Assembly (NCBI GenBank): GCA_949318235.1
Contig: OX439134.1
Coordinates: 23,178,162-23,242,161 of the forward strand
From: Ecdyonurus torrentis
Lineage: Eukaryota > Arthropoda > Insecta > Ephemeroptera > Heptageniidae
Reading direction: 5' to 3'
DNA: 64,000 nt
The translations under genes and the position numbers were made by a program. The notes beneath the pieces are model-generated. The model was not told the origin of the DNA, did not search any database, and saw only the letters and a list, made by a program, of their open reading frames with translations. Below, one piece after another: positions 1 through 33,385 of the stretch (positions are counted from its first letter, which is position 1; each line of letters opens with the position of its first letter).

Positions 1-191
1 TATTATTATTATGAAGCTAAAAAAAGTTATATATTATATAACTTTGGCAAATACAATTTTCAATTTTTTTTTTTTACGGTTAGAAATTCTTTAATTGAAA
101 AACTTTTGTTGCAAAGAAATCCTTCCATATTTGAATTAAAGAATTATTATTATTTGAATTTTAATTATTTGCTGTGAACACGCTAAACATG

Positions 192-192
<1 letters not shown>

Positions 193-284
<92 letters not shown>
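193..284. repeat. (TA)n microsatellite
   Basis: Uninterrupted TA dinucleotide run. Confidence 0.97.
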
Positions 285-289
<5 letters not shown>

Positions 290-939
290 TTAAATATAAT
301 AATAGTAATGAATATAATAATAAATGTTGAAAAAAAATTGGTTATTCGGAGAAACGATCGTACTTTACACACGATGCAAGAAATCAATAAAATAATAATC
401 ATAAAAATAAAAAACAAAAGAGAATTACAGAAGATAAATGTATATTATAGTTTAGAGTGAATCTCAGTTTATTGGAGGCAGTAAGCAAAGTGGTCATAAG
501 ATAATAAAATATAAACTTACTAGACTGGCAAATGAGTTAGTTATACAATATTATTATTATTATAAATTATTATAATATTATATTATTATTATCTAATTAT
601 AATACAATGACATTTTAACTATACATTTTACTATGACAACTAACTAGATTATCTGCACTCCGCAGGTTTGCATGACTATATATATAAATTGAATTTCGAG
701 CGAGGTGACATGATGAATGAAGAAATTTGGTCTTACCTTCTACTTGAAGACCCTGGGCTTTACACTCGCTGATAGTTTATATTAAATCTTAACAAATAAA
801 ATTACATCACTAAAATGTACATATTAAAAACTTAATTCACTAGTCTCTAAAATTATACATAGCTATGTTAAAATTAAATCACACAAACATAAACGTTTTC
901 GGAAAGCTTCATATAAATGATGTGTCGGCTTTCCTTACT

Positions 940-1442
<503 letters not shown>

Positions 1443-2229
1443 AACGTTCAGTACATGATATAGTATCAACATCAACACAGCAAGTTACAAAACATTTTGT
1501 CCAAGCCAAGCCAGTGTATGTATATTTACATACAGTGTAGAGTTAGAGCTGTGTATGTTGACTGACATTTGCATGAGACACGAGTGTACAGTACATCATT
1601 GTCACAAAACAATATTGGATAACAATTTCTATTGTCGGCATACCTGGCTTGCTTGCTTGCTTTTTTAGTGTCGATTTTGTAACAAGGTGCTCAAATTTAA
1701 ATAATGATGGGAATGTCAAAGGTCGTCTCTCTCTCTCTCTCTCTCTCTCTTTGTCTCTGTCTCTGTCTCTGTCACTTTATGTAAATAATAAAATGTCATT
1801 AAATTCAAATTTGAATCTCTCTCTCTCTCTTTGTCTCTCATATTTCATTAGATATTCTCTTTAAATTTTAATAAAAAATTTGACTCCAAAGTTTGTATGT
1901 ATACTTGGAAATCTTATTGATTGTGTTCTTGGACATTTCATTTAACAAGGATGAAAGTAAGATTAATAACTAATTAATAATTATGTGTACTGGTTATAAT
2001 ATCCTTAGTCCTTAATGTTATTTTATATTTCATATTTTTATGCTGCGCAGCATCGCAATATTGCAAATTATTTACAAATGACGTCATCAATTACAAAATT
2101 ATTATTTTGTTGTTGTTGTTAGTATGTTTGAAGTGTAACATAAAAGCATCAGTGTAAAGTTTGATGACAGTTTATTGAGCAGTAGGCTAGGCTAGGATAT
2201 ATGGCACCAACATTCAAGCATTATATTTT

Positions 2230-2580
2230 CTCACTTTCAAAACATGGCTTTTTAAGGGAATCGTCCAGATCATGCAGATTAATCACAAAAAACTGATTTT
2301 CAAAAATACAATTATTTTGTCCGCTAACCTAATTTTGACACCCTAAACGTATAATCTAATTTTCAGCTTATGCAACCCGCACAACTTTTTCTATTGAATG
2401 TGAACAATCCTGACGTCAGAAATCATCCAAATTTGTGCATTTTGCCTACTTTACAACTTTTTCGCGTTCTCTTGCGGGGTTACGTTTGAGTAATAGTAAA
2501 AATTGGATATGCTTTTATAGATGTCCCATTTTGTGTTTATTGAATTAAAAGGGCATGTTGTTATGCCTGGACGGTCACTT
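2230..2580 (+). repeat. Family I interspersed repeat (ATGCAACCCGCACAAC)
   Basis: Shared landmarks are CTTATGCAACCCGCACAACT, a TGACGTCA site and CGCGTTCTCTTGCGGGGTTAC. The same order appears at 12651-12990 and, inverted, at 58555-58700. A partial left end is at 6231-6310. Class unknown. Confidence 0.55.
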
Positions 2581-2639
2581 AAACTAAATGTTATTGTATT
2601 TTACTCTCATGATATATCATTGTTACTCTATCGATGATG

Positions 2640-2897
2640 CTGCTGTCAAGTTGTATGCGCATGACGTCATACTGAATGCGCTCGCTCTGACGTCATACTG
2701 ATGGAGCTCAACACAGGACAAACATCGTTTTTGACGATCTTGTTTCGAAAATTTATTATTATTATTTCTCTCTTGCATACTTGAAATTCAACCTGTTAAC
2801 AGAATTAGTTCTCAAAAATATTGCTAAGTATTTTCAAAATGAGTGAAAATTTCCCATATGAGCCAATGTTATTTAGAGCTCACATCTGGTGTCGAAT
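2640..2897 (+). mobile_element. Family A MITE, diverged copy
   Basis: It contains the family landmarks GCGCATGACGTCATACT, CATAGGACAAAC-like ACAGGACAAACATC, CAACCTGTTAACAG and TCAAAAATATTGCTAAGTAT in order. The terminal CCCTATA ends have decayed. Confidence 0.6.
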
Positions 2898-3846
2898 TAT
2901 TTCAAATAAAGTTGCTTATAGTTTGAGTATTTTCGCTCCTAGTCGGTCACCCACTTTTTTAAATATGTAGTGTAACCAGCTCAATTATTTTCGCGTATCG
3001 CCCGAGGTAAAATTGCACTTATAATTACGCACTTCAACAACTTATTGATTGCCAATAAAATGGATATATTTCATACTCTCCTGTATAGAAAAAGCATTTC
3101 GATGTTATTTTAAAAACTAAAAAGATTTATTGTTTTCAAAGTTCCAGTTACTTTTGGCAGTAATAAATTTATCAGCAATAACTCAAATATTTATATCTCC
3201 TATGCTCGTGTGAGCTGAATATGTAGCCTTACTGGTTACTGATCATATAGGGGGATTTCACTAGCGTGCGCTTGGACGACATGTTGCAATAATTAAAATA
3301 TTTATTTATTAGACCCAGTTACGTATAGTAACATTGCTCCTTGATAATATGCTACATCTCGGCAACCAACATTAAAATGTATTTATTTTGTATTATATTG
3401 GATATACGAGCTTAGCGATATAGCATGTGGGAAACCTAGGGACCTAGGGTCCCTTAATTTAACATTACATATATATTTTTTTTTTTTAACCGATAACTTT
3501 AATTATATTTACATTTGATCAATTGAAGACATTTTTATTTTTTATGGTAATTACTTAACACTTCCATGCAGCACATATTCCTGTACAATAATATTCCATG
3601 TAGATTTGCAGTGCAATAATTTTTGGTATAGTACAGAACTTTTTTTTTATTATTATTATTATTATTTATTTGAACTGTGCAGTAAATTTTCTTGCTTACA
3701 AATTATTTAAAGTTGTTATATACAGTATGTAGAGATTGCGTACAATTAAATCGAATGGTCAGTGTGTGAGCGGGGCTTTTATTACTTGTTAAATAATTAC
3801 AAAAGAAAAGTACTAAATATTCGTCCCAGACTCACCCAGTTTTCGC

Positions 3847-3849
<3 letters not shown>

Positions 3850-3938
<89 letters not shown>
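3850..3938. repeat. (CT)n microsatellite
   Basis: CT dinucleotide run of about 44 units. Confidence 0.97.
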
Positions 3939-3939
<1 letters not shown>

Positions 3940-4206
3940 AATTGCAAGGCGCACAACTTGGTAACATTAAAATAATTTCCTCTCTCACGCCAATGCAAGG
4001 CATAGCGAAGCAAGGCAAGCTGCCGTCGGACCAAACTTTTTGCTGCTCTTCGCACTCGATTAATTTTACCAGCAAAATGTAATAAATTTTCTTGTTCTTC
4101 TGCGATATTGCGATAGTCGGTCTGATTAATTGTCTCTCTCTCTCTCTCTCTTTGTTGTGATATTTTGCCATACTAGCCTCTAATCACTCATATTGCAATG
4201 CCAATC

Positions 4207-4512
4207 CTATAGCGTGTATCTGCATGACATCATATTAAATACGCTTGGACGCCATTCTGGAGCAACGAACAACATTACTCAGCATTGAACAAACTTTGTG
4301 TTTGTCTATTTTGTAGATAATTTTTTGGCGATTAATATTTTTCTTGCAAACTTGAAAACTTCATTTATCAAGATATTTACGACACCAATGCTCTCAAAAA
4401 TATTGCCAAGTATTTTTAAACTGGCAAAATGTGTAATTTTCCCACGTGTCCCATGCTATTCAGTGCTCCAACATGGCGTCGACTTAAACATGAATGCAAC
4501 CATCCTATACTT
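4207..4512 (+). mobile_element. Family A MITE
   Basis: It runs from CCTATAGCGTGTATCTGCA through GGAGCAACGAACAACATTAC and CTCAAAAATATTGCCAAG to AACATGGCGTCGAC and the decayed end CATCCTATAC. The order of landmarks is the same as in the copy at 57992. Confidence 0.7.
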
Positions 4513-4727
4513 TCTTTAAATGTATGCATCAATAATTACAAACTTGTTTTATTTAGTTTAACTTTGATTTGATACAATATAAATTAAATTTTAATTATAA
4601 AAACAACTAAAAATAATTATACAAAAATAAATTTACTCCGAATTTTTTTTTGTATATGATGACGCATTATGGAAGCTGTAAGATTAAAATACCGGAGTAT
4701 GATATATTATTTATATATGTGAGCTAT

Positions 4728-4772
<45 letters not shown>

Positions 4773-5090
4773 TATGTTCAATGATACGGGAGGAATAACA
4801 AAAGAAAAAATATTCATCTCCTCGCAGCGCAGTTTCAATCTCACAAAGTACGTCTCCCCCCCCCCCCCTCCCCCCCCCCCCCCCAGCCAGACATGCATAT
4901 CAGACTATTGTTCTCTACCTTGCTATTACAACCCCCTCTCTCTCACTCTCTCTCTCCCTTGTTATAGAGATCTTATGAGAACTTGTTAGTTTCATACACG
5001 CATTTTGAAATAAAAAAAAATGTTCATTTTTAATTTTTTATTTCTGTTCTAAAGATTATCGGGTTAAATAAATCTTTAAAAATTCTGTGT

Positions 5091-5287
5091 ATTAAAACAC
5101 GTAAAAGTATGTCTATAGTATTCTACATTTAAATATTTGTGACCTTAGTGCAGTAGTTTTCTCACAAACACACTAACAAGAGGCTTTTACAATGTTATAT
5201 TAGTGCATTTTACTGTCTAAAAACACGTAAAAGTGTGTCTAGTAATCCACATTTAAATATCTCCGGAACTGGTGCAGTAGTTTTCTC

Positions 5288-5318
<31 letters not shown>

Positions 5319-5385
5319 CCGTGTAAACTCAATGTTAAATTAGGGGACCTTCAGCTTTCCCCGCGTGCTATACCGATAAGCTCCT
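5091..5385 (+). repeat. Family H repeat with internal poly(A)
   Basis: It shares AAAACACGTAAAAGTATGTC, CAGTAGTTTTCTCA, then a poly(A) run, then ATGTTAAATTAGGGGACC and CCGCGTGCTATACCGATAA with the copy at 9506-9712. An inverted copy is at 23406-23600. The front end is itself duplicated here (about 5091-5160 and 5215-5290). Confidence 0.6.
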
Positions 5386-5645
5386 ATCTTTGATTTAATA
5401 TAAATTATTGTTACTTTCAGTATATGAGCAAAAATAATCATTGCTTTTGTTTCGAAACATTAACAAGAAAACTGTAAGATTTATAAACATGCATGTATTG
5501 TGTAGTATTTTAATTTAATTGGGTCTATTTTCATTCATTCATTCATTTTTTTTTTAATCTGCAATGGCCTTAATGTAGTATAGATTTTAGAAAAGGAGGA
5601 AAAATGTTTAAAACATGAATCAAGTTTGGTCCTTCAATGCATCTA

Positions 5646-5650
<5 letters not shown>

Positions 5651-5710
<60 letters not shown>
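5651..5710. repeat. (CT)n microsatellite
   Basis: A CT run followed about 55 bp later by a (GA)n run (5764-5806), so the two could pair as an inverted repeat. Confidence 0.95.
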
Positions 5711-5716
<6 letters not shown>

Positions 5717-5758
5717 CAGTAATCTCACACGCAGTAGTGTATTGAGAAAATCATTAAA

Positions 5759-5798
<40 letters not shown>

Positions 5799-6442
5799 GA
5801 GAGAGTGAGACAGACAGACAGAGAGACAGAGATTACAAGATTGTCAATAAATGTAAATATTTTATTTTAATAAATTTCCCAAGCATGGCAGTCAAATTTC
5901 CTCTTCTCGTCACTTTTATATTTGATTTGTAGGAGGGAGCAAAATAACATTTACATAAGCAGCAAAATATCAAATTAAAAAGAAAAGAAAAATGTTTAAA
6001 TTTTATAAATGTATTTTTATTTTTTTGCGTCAAGTTAAGAATTTGATGCACCTGGGGTCTTCAACCATGTTTTTACAACAAGTACTTTCGTCTTTCTCTC
6101 ATTTACTTTTATAAAATATATAATAATAATTTATTTTTTTTCTTGAAATGATGGTTTGAAAATATTTTTTCTTTGCCCTATGACTGTCATCTACGTACAG
6201 CTAACTTAAAACAAATGAGTACAGCTAACTTAAAGGAATAGACCAGAGAAAAACAAGAGCATTTATATCACAAAACACTTGATGGGACTTAGTTTGTCTC
6301 AAAACCCATTTGTTACAATTAAAAAAAGCGTCTCTCTCAATATCAACTCAAAATATTTATTCTCTTGTTTTCTACATAACGCCCTCTTGTGTCATGTAAC
6401 ATCCACAAATTGGCGTCGAAATTTTTGTACTATTTCAACTCC

Positions 6443-6480
<38 letters not shown>

Positions 6481-6613
6481 AATTTTATTGAAATATGATA
6501 AAGTGTTATAACTCGGCTTTAATTAAAAATATATATAAGCACTAAATATATAACTATATACATAAATATACATATATTATATTTAAAATAAAATTAAACA
6601 TATATGATACTAT

Positions 6614-8727
6614 CAGGGACGTACGCAGGATTTTGTCACGGGGGGGGTCCAAGCCCACCATACTGAGGGGGGGGTGCAGGGGGGGACACCCCCCTGCTGG
6701 GGGTGCGGGGGCTACCCCCGCAAGAAATTTTTGAAATTTAAATGTAAAAATACGTGATTTGGTACCCTTTTTTAGTATATTTTTAGTCATAGAATGGTGC
6801 AACTACAGACAATAATGCGTGATACAAAATTTGAATCATTGTCATATGAAAATACTGTATCCATATTAAACGCATTGCTCCATCAAATATTATAGCATTT
6901 TCATACGGTATTACAACAACATAACATTTCATACTCTAGAATTTATTTTTTATTTCCTTCATGTAATTGAGTTGTTTGAAAATTTTAAAATAAATAAGTA
7001 ACTCGGCTCGTTTTTGGTTAATATAAAAGATGAATTTCTCTAAATTATTATTTTGTACATATTTTAATTTATAACTGAATGCGAATTAGAAGTAGATTTT
7101 TTAAAATCAATAAGTAATTTTTTTTTTAATATGTTTTTACTAAAAATGAGGATGAAAATGAGATGAGGTATTGGTGGGATTTAATTTGACCATAAATTTA
7201 TAAGGAGAAATAAACAATAATAATAAATCATTTTGAATTTATTAAACATATGTAAAGAAATGAAATTCTAACTTGTAAGTACGAGGATACAAATTTTGTT
7301 ACACCACAATACAAAATTTTGACAAACAAATTTTCGAAGTTTTACTTATATAATATAAAGCTAATTTTAATTTGAATAACCTTTCTTATCTGATGATCGC
7401 GTATGGGTACTGCAATTTTTATCATCAGTAGTTGTTGCTTTAAACTAACTTTCAATGGTTTAAAAAAAAAAATACGTGGTCAACTTTTTAGTTTTATAAT
7501 TACAATCCTATAATGCAATAAACAATTTAATATTCACTTTATTTCCAACTTTCAAATACTTTTATAGCAAACTTTTTTTTTTATTTGTACGATTTTATTT
7601 TTTTGAGTAACTAGTAATTTAAAAAAAATAGGGGCCTGCAACACGTTAATTGAAGAAAATGAAATGAAATATACTATAGTAAAAAATTCACTGACGGGGG
7701 AAAAAATACGTTTGGACAAAATGAGGAAAAACATGCAATTCAAAATTTTCATTTTCAAAATTTGAAAAGTGAGCTATACCGTGATGGTTAAATTTAAAGT
7801 TAGAAATAAGGCAGGAAAAAAAAGAAGCAATAATACAATATTTTTCAAAGGTAAAACAGATCAAAAATAAATAAATAATATAATTTTTTTATTTATTTCA
7901 TAACCACGCTCAAAATATTTCTCTGATTCAAAGCCTATACAATTTGATTATCAGTAAATTAAATATTTTTAGTGATCAGGTAAGGTAACGTACCCTAAAA
8001 AAATATAATATATTGATAATCAAATTGAAAGTGTTTGGCTTTCGTGTTACACCGTGTTATAAAGGATAAGCAGCAAACTGATATTGAAAAGGAATTCGGC
8101 TCGACCGAGACTCGATCCCGGATCTTTGGTTTCCCAGACCACTCAACACTTTCATTAAATCTTCCCGTGTAAAAAAGACGTTAAGTTACAAACTCTATGA
8201 TAATCAAATTGTATAGACTTTATATCAGAGAAATTTTTGAGCGTGATCCCCCAATTATTTAAATTTAATGTTTTTGGTTTTTGAATAATGTCAGGACCGG
8301 ACATGACGAATTATTTGATTTAATTTTAATTTAATAAACTGGTCAAATGCTATGTATATTTTTTATCATCGGTAGTTGTTACCATTATGGCTTTCAAACT
8401 TCAAAAAATAGTAAGGGGGTCAACATTTTTTTCATTTTAGTTTAAGGGAATATGCAGTTCATAACGTCATAAAACTTACATAATACCACCATGTTAAATA
8501 AAATCACAATTTTATTAATAAATTAGTTAGTTTTGATACCAAAAAGAAAACAAAACTTTGGCACCAAAGACGTGTTTGTTTGTTTGTTTGTTTTTTTTTT
8601 TTTTTTTTTTTTTTTTCAAAGTTGCTGTTTTTAACCTCAAAAAAATTTCCTCCTCGGACCTGACGGGGGGGGGGGGGGGGGGGGTCCGGACCCGGAAACC
8701 CCCCCCCCCCCCTTGCGTACGTCCCTG
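6614..8727. mobile_element. hAT-like non-autonomous transposon, 2.1 kb, 8-bp target duplication
   Basis: The left end reads CAGGGACGTACGCAGG and the right end GCGTACGTCCCTG, an inverted pair of about 14 bp. The identical octamer GATACTAT flanks both ends (6606-6613 and 8728-8735). A CAG..CTG terminus with an 8-bp duplication is the hAT signature. Both subterminal regions carry G- and C-runs able to pair. No transposase-like reading frame was seen. A related segment occurs twice inside (near 7405-7485 and 8350-8425), and a foldback is nested at 7904-8246. Confidence 0.85.
7904..8246 (-). mobile_element. Nested foldback with tRNA-like SINE segment
   Basis: The arms at 7904-7953 and 8198-8246 are inverted copies (CACGCTCAAA..ATTTGATTATCA against TGATAATCAAAT..GAGCGTG). 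Between them, around 8090-8150, the minus strand reads GTGGTCTGGGAAACC, then GGGATCGAGTCTCGG. This resembles the D-arm region and B box of a tRNA-derived SINE promoter. The tRNA origin is an inference from short motifs. Confidence 0.4.
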
Positions 8728-8912
8728 GATACTATTAGTTATTTTGATAATAATTTTATACGCATTGTTACGTTTAACCATTTTTATAATAGTATAATAT
8801 AATAATTATCTGGAACTTTTTTATTTTATTTTTATTTTGACAATGAAGTAAAATTGTTGTTGTTTAAGATGACTGTGTTAATCATGTTTGTTTGTTTGTT
8901 TGTTTGTTTCAG

Positions 8913-29946
<21,034 letters not shown>

Positions 29947-29998
29947 GCGCCTCCTTCACTCTAAATTCCTGCTCCTGGTTTATTATAAACAAACATAT

Positions 29999-30004
29999 AA
30001 TAAA
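29999..30004 (+). terminator. Candidate polyadenylation signal of PCBP
   Basis: AATAAA lies 53 bases after the stop codon. In such AT-rich DNA the hexamer is frequent by chance, so the true 3' end may lie further downstream. Confidence 0.3.
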
Positions 30005-30161
30005 TTTATTGTGCCACCCCTGAATATCTATCTACCCATGATATCAATTAAACTTTCTTTTTTTCAATTTTTACAAAAAAAGAAAAAAAGAACAATTTTA
30101 TCCAACCTAATCCATATGGCTATCCTTTCAGTTATATTTCAATTTTTTTTCCTTGTTTATA

Positions 30162-30203
<42 letters not shown>

Positions 30204-31418
30204 AGGTACCCAGTAATATCATTGAAATCCCGCTAAAATTATAATCCTACTTTTTATTATTATTTTTCAAAATTGCCCAATTTGTGTGTTAAATTTTTAA
30301 CCCTGTATATTAGAAATTTAGGAGCAGCAAATAGGTTGGATAAATGTTTTCTTTTTTTTTTAATTTTATTTAGAAACGTATATATTAAATCATATATTTT
30401 AATTAAGATAGTTTTGATTTTTTTATGTTTGCAAATGAGGGTGTTTTTTTGCAGTTATTTTGTAAGTTAAGAAAGGAATCCCTGGAAACTGATCATATCA
30501 ATCCTGCTTTTTGCAGGCAAAGAATTTTTAATTTTGATTTTTTTTTCTTTTTTTTTTAATTAAAAAAAAAAGGATTTATTATTATGAATTATGAAAATAA
30601 TCCTTTTAAAATAAAAAGCTAGAGCAGTAGTTTTAAATATGTGGTTACGTCCTAGACGACACTAGAAATATTTAATAATTATTTTTTATTACTTAATTAT
30701 TACTATCATGACTGCGGTAATTAAAGTTTTTAATTAAATCATGACTCGTGACTTTGGGGGGGGGGGGGCGAGTTTTGCAAATCACTGGCCATTATTAAAA
30801 ATGAGGGATGATATTTTGAATTGCCCGCTGGGTTCAGTTCTAAAATGGTTACTCTGGGAAGATAAAAATGATCGTGAAATTGATGCTAAAAACTGATGAA
30901 CTTTTTTTTTTTTTTTTTTTTTTTAATATTTCCACTGTAACAAGTGTTTCACCTCTGCTTTAAGTTTTAGCATCAAAATGTCATATTCAGCTACATTGTT
31001 TACAAAATTTTTAAAAAATTGAACCAGGATTTTAATTAACTAATTAATTGCTTCGTTACCGCCTTCATTCCTTATGTATAGATAATTATAATTTGTTATT
31101 TCTTAAAATGTTCATTTCTCTCTCTTTCTCTCTCTTTGTCTCTATAATTAATTAAGTGTAATTATGATAGAAATATGATAAATATTATTCAACGTATTTT
31201 ACTGAAAAACAAAAAAAATGTACAGATCAAAAATTACTGAGAATAGAAATATCAAATATAATAATACTGATGTCATTCTTTATCTTTCTCAAAACCCATT
31301 TCAATCTTAAGTAACTGCATCGACAATAAATTACTACATATAACTTAATTATTATTTAATTAAAAAAAATTTTATATTTTAATTAAATCGTATTTTAGCA
31401 TAGTTAAAAAAAATTATT

Positions 31419-31462
<44 letters not shown>

Positions 31463-31805
31463 AAAAAGTTTAGTTTTTAAAAATGATATAAAATTTTTGA
31501 ATTAAATTAGATTTTACTTGGGCAAGAGTGGCTCAATTTGGTTTTAATTCTTGGAGTTAGCGTAGGTTTTTTGTAAGATATTACCCTCATTGTGAGCAAA
31601 ATCAAAAGGTGAATATGAATATTTAGAATTATTAAATATTAACAACTTATACACCCTGCAATTCTATCATGACAAAGTGCTATTTTTTTTTTTTTTTTCG
31701 TGTACGGATGTTTTATTTTAAAACTTTATTATTTTTAATTAGTTAATTAGATTAACTAGTTAACTAATTAAATAAAATTACTTAATTAGTTAAAGTACAG
31801 TGGTT

Positions 31806-32098
31806 ACATGGCTTCTTCAATGTTAGATAATGAGAAGAACTGTCCATTAAGTCACATATGATAACCCAAAGCACTTCCGTAGCCCCGCAAACTCGTGATC
31901 ATCCTGCGAGATATGCAACTCTTCCCGTACTTTTACGTCATAGTTACGGATTTACTATAGAAAATGTTGTAGCGGGTTGCATATCTTGCAGGATGAGCGG
32001 AAGTTTAAAGGGCTAACACGGGGCTACTGAAGGGCTTTGGGTCATAATGTGTGTTTATGAACAGTATCTTCTCATTATCTAACATTGAAGAAGCCATC
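31806..32098. repeat. Foldback with ATGGCTTCTTCAATGTTAGA arms
   Basis: The left arm ATGGCTTCTTCAATGTTAGA-TAATGAGAAG pairs with CTTCTCATTATCTAACATTG-AAGAAGCCAT. Inner pairs CGTAGCCCCGC / GGGGCTACTGAAG and ATGCAACTC / GGGTTGCATAT follow. A fragment of similar sequence lies near 32695-32740. Confidence 0.75.
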
Positions 32099-32779
32099 TG
32101 GTATCTTCTTTAAATTTTTATTATTATTATTATAAGGCCTATTATTATTATTTTTTTTTTTAATTGTAAACAAATTTTTAGCTTCTTATAAGTTAGAAGT
32201 GAGGTCTTATGATAAAAAAAAAAGTTAGAATTTTCAATTGATCTTTAAGATTTTCTAAACGTACCCGATTTTCTTTAATTAAGACAAGTTTTTAATAATT
32301 TTGGAGCACTGTAATATTTGATATATTATATGCATGTTAAAACATATATTATGTAAATTAAATTAATGAGTAGTAATGGAGGGAGCAACACTCATTGCAC
32401 ATTTCAAACAAATAAAGTTTTCTCGTAAAATTACCTAAATTTTTCGTCAGTTTTGGATTTCTAATTTTAAAAATTTTGAATCAAAAACTCTGTTGCTAAA
32501 AACGTCAAAGCTTTTTTTTTTTTTTTTTTTTTTTTTTATATTTTATTATTATTATTATTATTTTTTTGCAAATTTAGTCTTAAAAAAAGGCACAAAATGA
32601 TCAATTGAAGGGTGTATAAAAGTATAGTTAATTGTTACTAATTTATTAATTAATTTGATTATTTCAAGTTGGTCTGTACTCTAGTTGTGCTATAATGCTT
32701 TACGTCACTTCTGTAGCCTCGCAAACTGGTGAGAAATCTTGTCAAGTACACCAACAAAAATAAATATGTAAGAATTATG

Positions 32780-33065
32780 CTGACTACTTTGCAGCACAAT
32801 TTGTTAAATACAACATAATTTAGGCAATACTGCATAATAAATATGTTACCTAGCATAAATATTATGTTTTACAGCATAATTATTTATGTTACATTGTGCT
32901 GATTTAGCATAGTTTATGCTAGATTGGCATAAATGCAGCATAAATTACATAATTTATTTTTTAGGTAAATGTCATAGCATAAATAATGCTAAATTACAAC
33001 ATAAATATTTATGCTATACAAATAGTATTTTTGCTATATTGTTGTTGTATTGTACAAATTGTGCT
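32780..33065. repeat. GCATAAAT-rich palindromic patch
   Basis: Short motifs AGCATAAAT and ATTTATGCT, plus CAGCACAA/TTGTGCTG, recur in both orientations more than ten times. Similar patches are near 45815-45860, 53600-53640 and 57590-57680. Confidence 0.5.
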
Positions 33066-33124
33066 GAAAGTGAGTTAGGATAATTATTACGTAGTTATTT
33101 TTGTTCAAGGGACAAATTTATTTC

Positions 33125-33385
33125 GTTGAACTGGCTACTAAAGCTGCTAACTTGTCTACAAATCAATATTTATTGATGTTAGCTAGTTAGCAGCTTCAGT
33201 AGCCAGTTCAATGTAATCAGCTCGTCACCAGGATTACATTGCACTGGCTACTGAAGCTGCTAACTTGTATACAAATCAATATTGATTAATGTTAGCAGCT
33301 TCAGTAGCCAGTTCAATGTAATCAGCTCGTCACCAGGATTACATTGCACTGGCTACTGAAGCTGCTTACTTATATACAAATGAAG
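33125..33385. repeat. Tandem array of a self-complementary 105-bp unit
   Basis: The unit starting GTTAGCAGCTTCAGTAGCCA occurs at 33186 and 33291, with partial inverted units before and after. Each unit is a hairpin: its arms GTTAGCAGCTTCAGTAGCC and GGCTACTGAAGCTGCTAAC flank AATCAGCTCGTCACCAGGAT. Confidence 0.85.

Noticed and set aside
660..780. Possible upstream PCBP exon near CCTTCTACTTGAAGACCC
   Set aside because: The translation does not resemble the start of KH1 and no suitable phase-0 donor follows.
3762..4171. Frames with SLSLSL or RERERE runs, up to 124 residues
   Set aside because: They are produced by (CT)n/(GA)n and have no homology or splice context.
33125..33385. CRISPR-like array
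   Set aside because: The units are long, self-complementary and without unique spacers, in a clearly eukaryotic locus.
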